Assembly (NCBI GenBank): GCA_016938235.1 | Contig: JAFGVA010000116.1 | Coordinates: 103,222 to 167,221, forward strand | Length of the DNA: 64,000 bases | Source of the DNA: Bacteroidales bacterium | GTDB taxonomy: Bacteria; Bacteroidota; Bacteroidia; Bacteroidales; UBA10428 | Reading direction: 5' to 3' | Part shown: piece after piece, positions 1 to 9,549 of the stretch | Position numbering within the stretch: the first letter of the stretch is position 1 | Layout: every line of letters starts with the position of its first letter | Position numbers and translations under genes: made by a program | The notes under the pieces: generated by a model | Seen by the model: only the letters and a program-made list of their open reading frames with translations | Told to the model about the DNA's origin: nothing | The model's database searches: none

Positions 1-976
1 CTTCCAGATAGCCATCGGCCACTACAGTAAGATTAATAGTTTCCCTGTTTACAATCATGGCGGGTAGTAATAATGATGGAATTTGTTTGTACCCGTTGTT
101 CACCGACAGATTGGTTGCCGGTATTTTCTGATCCAGTGCAATTTGCATCGAAATATCAGCAGCTTTAACTGCAATAGCTTCAATGGGTTTGTATACTGTC
201 ATGGTCTGTGTGCCACCGAAAACTCTTTGCACAGCATCAAGGTCTGCATCCATTCCGGATACAAATACTTTATGATCAATGCCTTCTTCTTCGAGTGCTT
301 TTATAGCTCCACCGGCCAACCTGTCGTTAGCGGCTAAAACAGCATCAACATCTTTTGATTTTTTCAGGCATTCCTTCATTAACCTGTAACCTTCGTCGGG
401 GCTCCAGTAGTTGGCGTAGTTGTCATATACTACTTTTATATCGCCACGGTCAACTAAAGGCTGAATAACATTAAGCTGCCCTAATCTTAATAAGAAGGAA
501 TTGTTGTCATAGACAGCTCCACCAAGGATGGCATATTTCCCGCTTGGGCACGCAGTTGATATGTATTTGGCTTGTAATTCCCCAACATCAACATGATCGA
601 ATGAAATATAAAAATCAAGATTGCAGTTTTTTACCATACGGTCGTACGAAATAACCGGAACACCTTTTTTGTGTGCGGCCAAAACAATATTGGCTGCCTC
701 GTACTGGTCTGATGGTATTAATACCAGCACATCAACACCCTGTTCTAAAATTTCATTCCCAAGCAGGGTTTGTTTCTTTATGTCACCTTCAGAAGCTCTG
801 AAAACTACCTCACCACCATGAGATTCAACCTGATTAATGAAGATTTCCTTGTCTTTAAGCCACCTTCCGTCAACTGACTCATCCATAAGAAAGCCAACGC
901 GGATTGTTTTGGAACAACTGCTAAGCAGGAAAATTCCAAAAGCAATTATCAGAAAATATAATATAGTTCTTTTCAT
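1..976 (-). CDS. Sugar ABC transporter substrate-binding lipoprotein, XylF-like (partial)
   Basis: Reading the minus strand from an ATG at 974-976 gives an open frame that runs off the window edge with no stop (about 325 codons seen). The N terminus is MKRTILYFLIIAFGIFLLSS followed by Cys, a lipoprotein signal with lipobox LSSC. The mature part begins IRVGFLMD and carries the periplasmic-binding-protein type 1 pattern: LVLIPSD, the GVPVISYDRMV segment, DAVLAANDRLAGGAIKAL and VFVSGMDAD. This order matches the D-xylose-binding XylF branch of the family, which delivers monosaccharides to an ABC importer. The permease and ATPase would lie beyond the left edge, so they are not seen. In Bacteroidota such proteins could also be stand-alone sensors. 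Sugar specificity is inferred from family resemblance only. Confidence 0.85.
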   Translation of the reverse strand, partial: MKRTILYFLIIAFGIFLLSSCSKTIRVGFLMDESVDGRWLKDKEIFINQVESHGGEVVFRASEGDIKKQTLLGNEILEQGVDVLVLIPSDQYEAANIVLAAHKKGVPVISYDRMVKNCNLDFYISFDHVDVGELQAKYISTACPSGKYAILGGAVYDNNSFLLRLGQLNVIQPLVDRGDIKVVYDNYANYWSPDEGYRLMKECLKKSKDVDAVLAANDRLAGGAIKALEEEGIDHKVFVSGMDADLDAVQRVFGGTQTMTVYKPIEAIAVKAADISMQIALDQKIPATNLSVNNGYKQIPSLLLPAMIVNRETINLTVVADGYLE

Positions 977-1015
977 AGTATTAATTATTAAGTGTTTGAC
1001 ATAAGTTACAAAAAA

Positions 1016-1023
1016 CAAGAATA
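1016..1023 (-). promoter_or_regulatory. Putative promoter of the XylF-like gene
   Basis: On the minus strand the sequence TATTCTTG is one mismatch from the Bacteroidota -7 element TAnnTTTG. A TTG lies 18 bases upstream of its TA. The ATG of the XylF-like gene is about 40 bases downstream. The site sits inside the possible GTG-initiated extension (992-1078) of the divergent gene, which argues for the shorter start of that gene. Confidence 0.35.
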
Positions 1024-1078
1024 CAATTCAATTCTATTTATCAATTCTGTTACAGAAATATTCACCATTCAAGGTTTT

Positions 1079-1636
1079 ATGCCTGATGATGAGTACATTT
1101 GTATCGGTGTTATTGCCGGTGATATATATCACCAATTTACCGGAATGAATATGAAGAACAAAGCGGAAGTTGTTTCTGTAGTAATTCGAAATGAAAAAAG
1201 TGTCCTGAAACATCTGTTTGGTCTGGCAAATGGTGAATGGATTTTGGAAACACGAACAGAGCTCTCGGGTGATTTGAAAAATAATTCTTTTCCGGAGGGA
1301 AATCTCATTTTTATTAACATAATACAAAAGAATGAGGTGCTGGTAGTTTCTAAAGGGTTTAAACAGGCCGTTCTTAAAACCGGTTTTTTTATTGAAGATT
1401 CGATTTTTGAAATTGAAGAGCAAATTGACTCTAATGGTGTAATTTGTGTTGAAATGGCAGAGTCAAATATTAACAAGGTGCTTAGAGCAATTTATCGTCA
1501 AGGAAAGAAGCATGTGCACTTGTGCCTGTTGAACAGTATTTACAATAGTATTCATGAAAAAACAATAAGCAACTTATTGCAGGTTGTCGGTTATAAGGTT
1601 GAAAAATCAAGCATTGATTATACAAAAATCCAATAA
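1079..1636 (+). CDS. Hypothetical protein, unknown function
   Basis: I do not recognise this 185-residue protein. It has no signal peptide or membrane segment and alternates beta-like and charged stretches. The frame is open back to a GTG at 992 (214 residues), but that start would leave 15 bases to the divergent lipoprotein start and would cover its likely promoter. The ATG at 1079 (MPDDEYICIG) is therefore preferred, without an obvious ribosome binding site. Five bases separate its stop from the tag start, so the two probably share a transcript, but this does not prove a repair role. Confidence 0.6.
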   Translation: MPDDEYICIGVIAGDIYHQFTGMNMKNKAEVVSVVIRNEKSVLKHLFGLANGEWILETRTELSGDLKNNSFPEGNLIFINIIQKNEVLVVSKGFKQAVLKTGFFIEDSIFEIEEQIDSNGVICVEMAESNINKVLRAIYRQGKKHVHLCLLNSIYNSIHEKTISNLLQVVGYKVEKSSIDYTKIQ

Positions 1637-1641
1637 CAAGT

Positions 1642-2211
1642 ATGAAAGTAAGGTGTGAATGGCCCGGTACCGACCCCTTGTATCTCGAATATCATGATAA
1701 TGAGTGGGGAAAGCCTGTTTATGATGATAATAAATTGTTTGAATTTCTTACCTTGGAGACATTCCAGGCAGGATTAAGCTGGATAACCATTCTTCGTAAA
1801 AGAGAAAACTTCAGGAAGGCTTTTGATGATTTCGACTACAAAAAGATTGCAAAATATACTGATAGTAAAAAGGAAGAATTATTGCAGAATGCCGGAATAA
1901 TAAGGAATAAAGCAAAAATTATGGCAACGATTTCTAATGCTGCAGCATTTATTAGTGTACAGAAGGAATTCGGTTCATTCAGCAAATATATTTGGGGATT
2001 TGTAAATGGAACTCCAATTGTTAATAAGTATAAAACCTTGAAAGAAATTCCCGCAAAAACAGAACTTTCCGACGAGATAAGCAAAGACCTGAAGAAAAGA
2101 GGGTTTAAGTTTGTAGGCTCAACCGTTATTTATGCACATATGCAGGCAACAGGTATGGTGAATGATCATGTTGTTACCTGTTTTTGTCATCCTCACAATA
2201 ATTCAGAATAA
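1642..2211 (+). CDS. tag: DNA-3-methyladenine glycosylase I
   Basis: Tag removes 3-methyladenine from alkylated DNA as the first step of base excision repair. The 189-residue product has the family's usual length and opening (RCEWPGTDPLYLEYHDNEWG). The zinc-site residues are visible: Cys5 and His18 near the N terminus, and a His/Cys pair in the C-terminal NDHVVTCFCHP. The region FEFLTLETFQAGLSWITILR, with its aromatic and Glu residues, is characteristic of the base pocket. The gene follows an unknown gene by five bases. It ends three bases before the stop of a convergent glycosyltransferase gene, so there is no room for a dedicated terminator. Confidence 0.96.
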   Translation: MKVRCEWPGTDPLYLEYHDNEWGKPVYDDNKLFEFLTLETFQAGLSWITILRKRENFRKAFDDFDYKKIAKYTDSKKEELLQNAGIIRNKAKIMATISNAAAFISVQKEFGSFSKYIWGFVNGTPIVNKYKTLKEIPAKTELSDEISKDLKKRGFKFVGSTVIYAHMQATGMVNDHVVTCFCHPHNNSE

Positions 2212-2214
2212 ATA

Positions 2215-2973
2215 TTACCGGGCTGCTTTTCTTAGCTCACGAAGTTTTACATATTTGAGGTACTTGGCATGTGCCGAAATTTTGCATACTACATAACCAT
2301 AGTATCCATCCAGAATTCCGAGTTTTATGAAGTAGTCGCGTATAAATTTCCATTTCGGGTAAAAGAAAATCTGAAGCAGACTCGACTTTTTTCCTTTGTT
2401 GAATGCTGCCTGCGATCCGATATCGGTAAACTTGTTTACTTGTAAAACGTGTTGCGAAACACTGTAGAAAGAATAATGCAATAAATCGCCTTTAAGGTAG
2501 TGTGTTGTTGCATCCTCAGTCATTGTAAATCTGTCATGAGGATTTTGGCCTGCCCATTTCCCTTTTCTGCTGTCCCAAAGTCTGAGTTTTCTGTCGGGAT
2601 ACCAGCCGCTGTGCTTAAGCCATTTGCCGCAATAATTATTCAGCCTGTTAAAATAGTAACCGTCAGCAGTCCAGTTTTCTTTTGTTTTTAGAATTTCTTT
2701 TTTAAGCCTTTCATCTGGTAATTCATCGGCGTCCAAAGAAAGAATATGTGGGTATTTTGCCTGGGTTATTGCCCAGTTTTTTTGTTGAATATGTCCTTCA
2801 AAAGTATGTTCAACAAAGCGTGCTCCTTTTGCTATTGAAATTTCTTTGGTTTTATCGGTCGAATAGGAATCTACAACTACTATATCATCAGCAATATCTT
2901 TAACAGAATCGATGCAGCGACCAATGTTTTTTTCCTCGTTATAGGTTATTATTACAACAGATAATTTTGGCAT
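2215..2973 (-). CDS. Glycosyltransferase family 2, WaaE/KdtX-like
   Basis: This 252-residue cytoplasmic GT2 enzyme opens with LSVVIITYNEEKNIGRCI, the nucleotide-sugar binding strand. The metal-binding acidic motif appears as LSLDADELPDE near residue 80. The block GWYPDRKLRLWDSRKGKW is typical of the WaaE branch (lipopolysaccharide core beta-glucosyltransferases), so an envelope glycan is the likely target. Donor and acceptor cannot be read from sequence. The C terminus is basic and may associate peripherally with the membrane. It lies 62 bases downstream of the metallophosphoesterase on the same strand, but a good TAnnTTTG box directly upstream suggests independent transcription. Confidence 0.85.
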   Translation of the reverse strand: MPKLSVVIITYNEEKNIGRCIDSVKDIADDIVVVDSYSTDKTKEISIAKGARFVEHTFEGHIQQKNWAITQAKYPHILSLDADELPDERLKKEILKTKENWTADGYYFNRLNNYCGKWLKHSGWYPDRKLRLWDSRKGKWAGQNPHDRFTMTEDATTHYLKGDLLHYSFYSVSQHVLQVNKFTDIGSQAAFNKGKKSSLLQIFFYPKWKFIRDYFIKLGILDGYYGYVVCKISAHAKYLKYVKLRELRKAAR

Positions 2974-2995
2974 AAGATTTATTTTGAAATCACTG

Positions 2996-3003
2996 CAAAT
3001 ATA
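2996..3003 (-). promoter_or_regulatory. Putative -7 promoter element of the glycosyltransferase gene
   Basis: The minus strand reads TATATTTG, a perfect match to the Bacteroidota TAnnTTTG element. A TTG lies about 17 bases upstream. The gene's ATG is 23 bases downstream of the box. Confidence 0.5.
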
Positions 3004-3035
3004 AGCTTTGCATCGGGAATCAACCTTTTAAAGGC

Positions 3036-4625
3036 TTAGTATATTTCAAACACTTTATAGGTGGTATGTTTTTCACCGTTTGATAAAAAAGCCGTAATCT
3101 TAAGTGTATGAGTGCCTCTTTTGATATCAGCTGGTATCCCCGATTTCCATAAATGAGTTGAAGTAGTCAGAGGCGGATTCCAACCATCGTATGTCAAGCG
3201 TTTGAAATTGTTCCTGACCATATAAGGATCCTGACCATAAAAATACTTCATGGTATCGGCAGGGTAATTATCAAACTCACACAGAACAAGGGTTTTTTCT
3301 TCACCATCAAACACATTTACAACTATTTCGGTGTTGGGTAGGCTGTCAAACGAAACCTTAACATCGGGCACACTTACTCTTAATTGAAAATCTTTCGATT
3401 TGCCTGCCGGAATGAAGCTGCGTTTGTAATCTGAATCTGAAAAATCAAGAACATAAAATCCGCTTGGGGAGCCATCGGAACAAACAGCTTCGGGAATACT
3501 GTCTGAATTGAATGGTGAGGTATACCATGAACCACTTGTAGCACCAGCAACAAGTCCTCTGAATTTGCCCGAGTAGGGCCATTGGGCTATGGCTTTTGTA
3601 TATTCCCAGTTGGCACAGGTATGTAAGTGGCCATAAATTCCAAGAATATTGTTTTGGTTTTCAAGGAGATCATAGGCACTCAACAGCCTGGAGGGTTGAA
3701 AATAACCCGGAAAAAGGGGAATGTGAGCCATTATTACCACCCGGCTGTTTTTACTGACAAAAGATAAATCCTGTTTTAGCCATTTAGCCTGCGAAGTGTG
3801 TATGCCTCCTGTATAACCACCCTGGCAGTTTTCGCTGGAATTCCATCCGTCATAATCTACCGTATTTAACACAATAAAGTGTGTAGAGCCATAATTAAAG
3901 GAATAATAATCGGGTCCAAAATGCTTCCTGAAAGTTTCAACCTGGGTGAGGCTGTCAACCGAAAGGTAATTCACATCATGATTGCCGGCTACCATATATA
4001 CGGGTCCTTGCAGCGTGCTTAAGGAGCTCTCAATTTCAGGATAAAGACTTAGGTCATTATCAGCTATATCGCCAAGACATGCATGAAAATCTGCATTGGT
4101 TTTTAATAAATCAGGTAAAACACCTTTTCTGAAATATTCTATATGTTTTTTTGTAGGTGTTTGAATATCACCAATTAAATTTACTATATAGTTTTTCTTT
4201 TTTGCGGTTTTATGCAACGGGAAAAACAAGGTGTCGGGAACAGCACGATTGGCATCAATGCCTTTGTATTTAAAATACTCAGGAGAACCCTTGGTATATC
4301 TCAGATAATAAAAATCGGGTACATTGTTTTCTTTTAATTCGAATTCATATTCAGCTGGTTTAATCACAGATATAATATCGTTTTCCTTTACAGGAATTGA
4401 AAACCACCCGGACAAGTTACTTTGAACAATGGTGTCGAGCGATGATACTAAAATGTTTGCAAGTCCTTTTTCATTGTTATCAAGGCGGCTATTTCTGTTT
4501 ATATCTTCAAAAACAATTCCGTTTTGAATTGTATTCTGAGAAAAGGAGGTATGGCAGATCAGTAGGAATAGGAAAGATCCAGCTAAAAAAAATGATGTAA
4601 AAGTATGGGCAGGTTTAGTTATCAT
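3036..4625 (-). CDS. Secreted calcineurin-like metallophosphoesterase
   Basis: The 529-residue protein starts at MITKPAHTFTSFFLAGSFLF, giving a signal peptide ending near SFSQN. A longer frame reaches back to 4712 but would overlap the murF-alr gene. After the signal comes a small SdrD-B-like or metallophosphoesterase-N domain (GIVFEDINRNSRLDNNEKGL). The catalytic domain follows with metal motifs GDIQTP (Gln where many families have His), CLGDIADND, GNHDVNY, MAHIPLFPG and GHLHTC. The last 130 residues form a beta-rich C-terminal domain. It probably acts on a phosphoester in the periplasm or at the surface; the substrate is unknown. The start is four bases past the murF-alr stop, so the genes are likely co-transcribed. 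Confidence 0.85.
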   Translation of the reverse strand: MITKPAHTFTSFFLAGSFLFLLICHTSFSQNTIQNGIVFEDINRNSRLDNNEKGLANILVSSLDTIVQSNLSGWFSIPVKENDIISVIKPAEYEFELKENNVPDFYYLRYTKGSPEYFKYKGIDANRAVPDTLFFPLHKTAKKKNYIVNLIGDIQTPTKKHIEYFRKGVLPDLLKTNADFHACLGDIADNDLSLYPEIESSLSTLQGPVYMVAGNHDVNYLSVDSLTQVETFRKHFGPDYYSFNYGSTHFIVLNTVDYDGWNSSENCQGGYTGGIHTSQAKWLKQDLSFVSKNSRVVIMAHIPLFPGYFQPSRLLSAYDLLENQNNILGIYGHLHTCANWEYTKAIAQWPYSGKFRGLVAGATSGSWYTSPFNSDSIPEAVCSDGSPSGFYVLDFSDSDYKRSFIPAGKSKDFQLRVSVPDVKVSFDSLPNTEIVVNVFDGEEKTLVLCEFDNYPADTMKYFYGQDPYMVRNNFKRLTYDGWNPPLTTSTHLWKSGIPADIKRGTHTLKITAFLSNGEKHTTYKVFEIY

Positions 4626-4629
4626 GGCA

Positions 4630-7089
4630 TTAATCTTTATAAAATACTCGTTTAACTCTTGACGAAACATTAGTAAGAATTTCATAGGGTATGGTGTTAA
4701 TTTTTTCAGCAAGCTTTGTTATTGGGTTTTCTTCTCCGAATAGTATTACTTCATCACCTTCAGAACAAACTATATCGGTTATATTAATCATACTCATATC
4801 CATACAAATATCTCCAATAAAAGGAGCAGTTTGGCCTGCTATAATAACTTCTCCGTTGCCGTTGCCAAATTTCCTGTCGAGGCCATCGGCATAGCCTACG
4901 GGAATAATAGCTATTTTAATATCCTGGTTTGCCAGCCCTCTTCTGTTGTAACCTACGGTTTCTCCCGAATCTATTTGTTTGATTTGCGATATGTGCGTTT
5001 TTAAGGTGCTGACAGGTTTAACATCAGCGTTAAGGGCAGAAATCCCATGCAGTCCGATTCCCAAACGAACCATCTCAAAATGAGCTTCGGGGTATCGTTC
5101 AATTCCGGCAGAATTTAAAATGTGCCTTATGGGGTTATAACCCAGTGCTGAGCTGATTTGTTTATACGCCAGGTTGAATGTTTTTATTTGGTGTTTTGTA
5201 AATTCATCGTGTTTGGCAGCATCGCTGGCAGCGAGATGAGAAAAAACAGCTTGTAGTTTTATTGTTCCAGAAGATTTTACAAGGTCAATAACCGTTGGTA
5301 TTTCCCTGGGTAGAAATCCTAAACGATGCATACCTGTATCAATTTTTAGGTGAATAGGATATTCACTCACCTGTAATCTTTTGGCAGTTTCAATAAAGTT
5401 TTTTAAAATATTAAAACTATAAATCTCCGGTTCAAGATCATTGTCGATTATACGCTCAAAATCTTCTTTTCCGGGCGACATTACCATAATCGGAATGTTA
5501 ATGCCTTCTTGTCGTAGTTGCACACCTTCGTCGGTGAAGGCAACACCCATGTAGTCAACCTTTTCGTGTTGCAGGAGTGTGGCTATTTCGTTGCCTCCAC
5601 TACCATATGCCAGTGCTTTAACCATAACCATTATGCGGGTTGGACTCTTTAACAAAGAACGAAAATAGTTCAGGTTATGAAGCAGGTTATTCAGGTTAAT
5701 TTCAAGAACTGTGGTGTGGTTTTTTTCAGCGAGATGGTGAACAATGTTCTCAAAACGGAAACTTCTGGCGCCTTTAATCAGTATGTTTTCATTCTTTAGT
5801 GTACCTAACATTCCCGATTCGATAAGTGCCGCACCCGACAAATAAAAAGCTGAATTAAGAAAACCGAAATTCTCTTTCTGACTCATTAATCCGGGGCCAA
5901 TTCCTATGAATTTTTTTATCCCGGCACGCTGAACAGAAAGTGCAATTTGTTCATATAGTTCCGTAGAGCTTTTACCACTTTGTTCGATATCAGAAAGTAT
6001 AATTGTTCCCGGTCTGCCTTTTTGCTGGTTCATATAATCGAGCGCAATTTGCAACGAATTTATATCGGAGTTGTAAGAATCATTAATTAATATGCAATTG
6101 TTTATGCCGCTCAACTGTTCAAGACGCATTGCAACAGGATGTATGTTGCTTATCACCTGTTTAAGATCAGACTCAGAATAGCCCTGGTAAATTAAGAAAT
6201 TAAAAGTCTGAATCGCATTTTCAATACCAGCCTTATCTGTAAACGGAACTTTAAGTTTTATGCTGCCATATTTTGATTTAAGTTCAACTTCAGTTGATTT
6301 GTCAATAGTTTTAAGGCTTATTATATGCAAAGAAGCATCTATTGAACTGGTTGACCAACTTACTAATTGCTCCGCATTAAATTGTTTGACCAGTTCTTCA
6401 TGAATAAGGGTATGGTCTGAGCAATAAAATATTTTTTTACAGCCTTTAAAGAGTTTTATTTTTTCCAGCAGTTTTTCATTGTGCGAACTAAAATTTTCCT
6501 GGTGGGCTTCTCCAATGTTTGTTATTATTCCATAATCGGGACGAATAAGCTCGTTTAATGCTTCCATTTCGCCCGGTTTTGAAATACCAGCTTCAAAAAC
6601 TCCAAATTCACTTTCGTTGTCTAACAGCCAAAGTGACAAAGGAACACCTACTTGTGAATTATAGCTTTTAGGACTGCGCGTAACTTTGTGTTTGATGCCC
6701 AAACCGGCAGAAATCCATTCTTTAACTATCGTTTTGCCGTTGCTTCCGGTAATGGCCAAAACAGGCAGCGTAAAACTGTTTCTATGAAATCTGGCAAGCT
6801 CATGAAAAGCTCGTGTAGTGCTTTTTACCACAACGAATCCACATTCTTTGGCAGATTCAGGAATTGCAGTTTTATCTGAAATAAGAAAACAACGAATTCC
6901 TTTTTCAACCATTTCGTTGATGTACAAATGTCCGTCGTGTCGTTCACCCTTAATTGCGATGAAAAGAGTAGACAGCGAAGTGTTTATTTTCCTGCTGTCA
7001 ATCGATAAAGAACTGAAAGTTAAAAATTCCTCACCTGATAATTCACCTTTTGTTATTTCAGCTAATTGTTTAAGACTGTACTCTGTCAT
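4630..7089 (-). CDS. murF-alr: Bifunctional MurF ligase / alanine racemase
   Basis: One 819-residue protein joins two peptidoglycan activities. Residues 1-455 are MurF, which adds D-Ala-D-Ala to UDP-MurNAc-tripeptide. It shows the ATP loop [10 protein letters not shown] (about 111-120), the [14 protein letters not shown] segment and the INDSYNS motif. Residues 460-819 are PLP-dependent alanine racemase: the PLP lysine lies in [12 protein letters not shown] (about 491) and the catalytic tyrosine in ETVGYNRRG. The fusion is known in Bacteroidota and links D-Ala supply to its use. I chose the ATG at 7087-7089 ([11 protein letters not shown]), which overlaps the tdk stop by four bases (ATGA). A longer start at 7128 would run further into tdk. 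The protein is cytoplasmic and likely essential. Confidence 0.96.
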   Translation of the reverse strand: MTEYSLKQLAEITKGELSGEEFLTFSSLSIDSRKINTSLSTLFIAIKGERHDGHLYINEMVEKGIRCFLISDKTAIPESAKECGFVVVKSTTRAFHELARFHRNSFTLPVLAITGSNGKTIVKEWISAGLGIKHKVTRSPKSYNSQVGVPLSLWLLDNESEFGVFEAGISKPGEMEALNELIRPDYGIITNIGEAHQENFSSHNEKLLEKIKLFKGCKKIFYCSDHTLIHEELVKQFNAEQLVSWSTSSIDASLHIISLKTIDKSTEVELKSKYGSIKLKVPFTDKAGIENAIQTFNFLIYQGYSESDLKQVISNIHPVAMRLEQLSGINNCILINDSYNSDINSLQIALDYMNQQKGRPGTIILSDIEQSGKSSTELYEQIALSVQRAGIKKFIGIGPGLMSQKENFGFLNSAFYLSGAALIESGMLGTLKNENILIKGARSFRFENIVHHLAEKNHTTVLEINLNNLLHNLNYFRSLLKSPTRIMVMVKALAYGSGGNEIATLLQHEKVDYMGVAFTDEGVQLRQEGINIPIMVMSPGKEDFERIIDNDLEPEIYSFNILKNFIETAKRLQVSEYPIHLKIDTGMHRLGFLPREIPTVIDLVKSSGTIKLQAVFSHLAASDAAKHDEFTKHQIKTFNLAYKQISSALGYNPIRHILNSAGIERYPEAHFEMVRLGIGLHGISALNADVKPVSTLKTHISQIKQIDSGETVGYNRRGLANQDIKIAIIPVGYADGLDRKFGNGNGEVIIAGQTAPFIGDICMDMSMINITDIVCSEGDEVILFGEENPITKLAEKINTIPYEILTNVSSRVKRVFYKD

Positions 7090-7670
7090 TTTATATTTGA
7101 TTGGGATTCGATGTAACATTTGCGGCATAATGGCTCATATATATCTTTCTCGCCAAGCAAAACACGTTTTTCCTCTGTAGTTTTTCGATGTGTATATTGG
7201 GCAAGATTTCCACATTTCATGCATATTGCATGAACTTTGGTAATGTATTCTGCAACAGCCAGCAATTCAGGCATGGGGCCAAAAGGTTTTCCCAGGTAAT
7301 CCATATCAAGTCCGGCAACGATTACCCGTACCCCTTGTTTTGCCAGTTTATTACAAACATCAGGCAGTCCTTTATCGAAAAATTGGGCTTCATCAATTCC
7401 AATAACATCAACATTGCTAGTTAGCATAAGAATATTTACCGAAGTATCAACCGGTGTAGAATGTATCGAGTTTTCATCGTGCGAAACAACTTCCTCCTGG
7501 CTATAACGGGTGTCAACCTTAGGCTTAAATATTTCAACCTTAAGGTTGGCTAATTTTGCTCTTTTCAGTCTCCTGATCAACTCCTCGGTTTTACCGGAAA
7601 ACATAGAGCCTGCTATAACTTCAATATGTCCTGTGCGATTTTCAGGGTTTATAATATCTTCAGTAAACAT
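7086..7670 (-). CDS. tdk: Thymidine kinase
   Basis: This 194-residue type II thymidine kinase phosphorylates thymidine in the salvage pathway. The P-loop is [11 protein letters not shown] near residue 21. The Walker B-like segment is [10 protein letters not shown], followed by [19 protein letters not shown] zinc ribbon is formed by CMKCG and CRKCY, and the lasso loop sits between. The length is typical. It is the first gene of a likely operon tdk, murF-alr, metallophosphoesterase. Its stop overlaps the murF-alr start by four bases. Confidence 0.96.
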   Translation of the reverse strand: MFTEDIINPENRTGHIEVIAGSMFSGKTEELIRRLKRAKLANLKVEIFKPKVDTRYSQEEVVSHDENSIHSTPVDTSVNILMLTSNVDVIGIDEAQFFDKGLPDVCNKLAKQGVRVIVAGLDMDYLGKPFGPMPELLAVAEYITKVHAICMKCGNLAQYTHRKTTEEKRVLLGEKDIYEPLCRKCYIESQSNIK

Positions 7671-7846
7671 ATATGCAAGATAATAAGCTTTGTTACGTTA
7701 TACTTATTAATTAATTACAACAGCGGTTTATCATTGTTAATGATTTGTCCCGGCTTGTAAAAATAAATTACGACTTTTGTACAAGTTGTATTATACACAA
7801 AAATAAAAAACTATTGCTGAATACTGAATTTAATAATTATTAGCTC

Positions 7847-8599
7847 ATGCAATATAAAAACACGGTCGAAGCTATATATATTTCTCTTGAAGAGATTCAG
7901 AACCTGGTTTCGGAATTTGGCGCTGAAGAAGAAATTCACAGGATTGATATTGACCTGGCCACTGAAAAAGTAAGGCGTGTTTACGATTTGCTTTTAAGTT
8001 TAAGAAATGAAGTCGGAGATTTACCCCTTGAGACCAAAATGCATGTTGAGAAAGCATTTGAAAAGCACGATGGTTCTAATGTGGAATTTGAGTTTAATAC
8101 TGTGGATGAGAGCTCAGATATTCATAATGAAACAGAAGGCTCAACTATTCAAACAGATTCTGTAAAAGAAATTAAGGAAGAACCGGAAAAACTTTCAGAA
8201 CCGGCTCCGAAAAGTGTTCAGCCTGATTTAAAAGTAAGTTTGCCTGAAGAAAAAAAGTTTCTCGGAGAGAGTCTGGGTAGTAAGAAACCTACATTAAACG
8301 AGGAATTATCGGGCAAATCAAAAGATTCTCAAATAACAGAGAAGCTTAAAACAAAACCAATATCTAGTATTAGCGGTTCGATTGGTCTGAATGAGAAATT
8401 CGAATTCATTAACAATCTTTTTAGAGGAGACAAGGCAAGATACGAGCATGCAATGGAGGTTTTAAATTCGGCCACAAACTTTAATGATGCTTACGACTAC
8501 CTTGCTAACTCATTAAACTGGGATATGGATAGTGTGTATGCCCAACGAATTCTTGATTTGATTCGAAGAAAGTTAATTGTGCGCAAAAATGAGCAGTAA
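7847..8599 (+). CDS. Conserved Bacteroidota hypothetical protein upstream of rsmI
   Basis: A 250-residue cytoplasmic protein of unknown function. Residues 1-75 look helical with acidic residues. Residues 80-175 are a disordered linker rich in Glu, Lys and Ser. The C-terminal 75 residues (GLNEKFEFINNLFRGD, then AMEVLNSATNFNDAYDYLAN and a final helix) form a compact helical domain. From memory, similar C-terminal domains recur in Bacteroidota hypothetical proteins, but I cannot name a Pfam entry. The last 11 bases overlap the rsmI start, which suggests translational coupling. Confidence 0.8.
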   Translation: MQYKNTVEAIYISLEEIQNLVSEFGAEEEIHRIDIDLATEKVRRVYDLLLSLRNEVGDLPLETKMHVEKAFEKHDGSNVEFEFNTVDESSDIHNETEGSTIQTDSVKEIKEEPEKLSEPAPKSVQPDLKVSLPEEKKFLGESLGSKKPTLNEELSGKSKDSQITEKLKTKPISSISGSIGLNEKFEFINNLFRGDKARYEHAMEVLNSATNFNDAYDYLANSLNWDMDSVYAQRILDLIRRKLIVRKNEQ

Positions 8600-9263
8600 A
8601 CTGTATCTTATTCCTACACCAATAGGAAATCTTGAAGATATTACGCTTCGGGCAATTCGTATTTTGAAAGAAGTCGATTTAATTCTTGCTGAAGATACCC
8701 GAACTTCCTCAAAACTGCTTAAACATTACGAAATTTCAACAAGAACTGAGTCTTTTCATATGCACAATGAGCATAAAAAGGTAGAACATTATGTTGATTT
8801 GATTGAACACGGACAAACTCTTGCACTTATAACAGATGCCGGTACTCCTGCAATTTCTGATCCGGGATTTCTGTTGGTAAGAGCATGTTTGAAAAACGAA
8901 ATTGAGGTGGAATGTCTGCCAGGAGCTACTGCATTTGTACCGGCTTTGGTGAATTCAGGTTTGCCATCGGAACGCTTTATTTTTGAGGGATTTCTGCCTC
9001 AGAAAAAAGGAAGAAACAAGCGTCTTGAACAATTAAAGGACGAAGAAAGAACAATTATATTTTATGAATCTCCTTACAGACTGGTAAAAACATTAGAACA
9101 ACTTGCCGAACATTTTTCAATCCAACATATAGGCTCAGTGTCAAGAGAACTGACAAAAATTTATGAAGAAACACGAACAGGTTCTCTGGAAGAGTTAATT
9201 CGGCATTACTCTGAAAACCCACCCAAAGGCGAAATAGTTATAGTTTTTAGTCCGAAAATTTAG
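8589..9263 (+). CDS. rsmI: 16S rRNA (cytidine1402-2'-O)-methyltransferase
   Basis: RsmI methylates the ribose of C1402 in the ribosomal decoding centre, using S-adenosylmethionine. The product (224 residues) opens with KLYLIPTPIGNLEDITLRA and contains LILAEDTRTSSKLLKHY, LITDAGTPAISDPGFLLVRA and ECLPGATAFVPALVNSGLP, all hallmarks of this tetrapyrrole-methylase-fold family. RERF-like catalytic-region residues appear as SVSRELTKIYEE. I chose the ATG at 8589 (MSSKLYLIP); an in-frame TTG at 8577 adds only four residues. It overlaps the preceding unknown gene by 11 bases. Confidence 0.96.
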   Translation: MSSKLYLIPTPIGNLEDITLRAIRILKEVDLILAEDTRTSSKLLKHYEISTRTESFHMHNEHKKVEHYVDLIEHGQTLALITDAGTPAISDPGFLLVRACLKNEIEVECLPGATAFVPALVNSGLPSERFIFEGFLPQKKGRNKRLEQLKDEERTIIFYESPYRLVKTLEQLAEHFSIQHIGSVSRELTKIYEETRTGSLEELIRHYSENPPKGEIVIVFSPKI

Positions 9264-9549
9264 TTGCTTAAATACTTCCTGGTTTCCAATTGATCACTCA
9301 TACAAGTAAAAGGGTATCTCAAACAAGCTATTTGATATTTTCAGATTAAGCTGCCATGCCTGAAAACGGATAAAAAATTCGCTGGCTTCATTTTTTGATA
9401 TTAAATTGTGCATTTTCGTACAGAAAAATTCTAAATCCGTTCGGATCTAAACAATATAACACATACTTATTATTCATATAACTCTAATAATCAGTGATTA
9501 AAATTTATTTGGCATGGCTTATGATTGTTCTTTACCAAACTATTTAACC

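Noticed and set aside
9264..9549. Possible small RNA or gene in the 286-base gap after rsmI
   Set aside because: There is no clear hairpin-T run or promoter box and no open frame with a plausible product.
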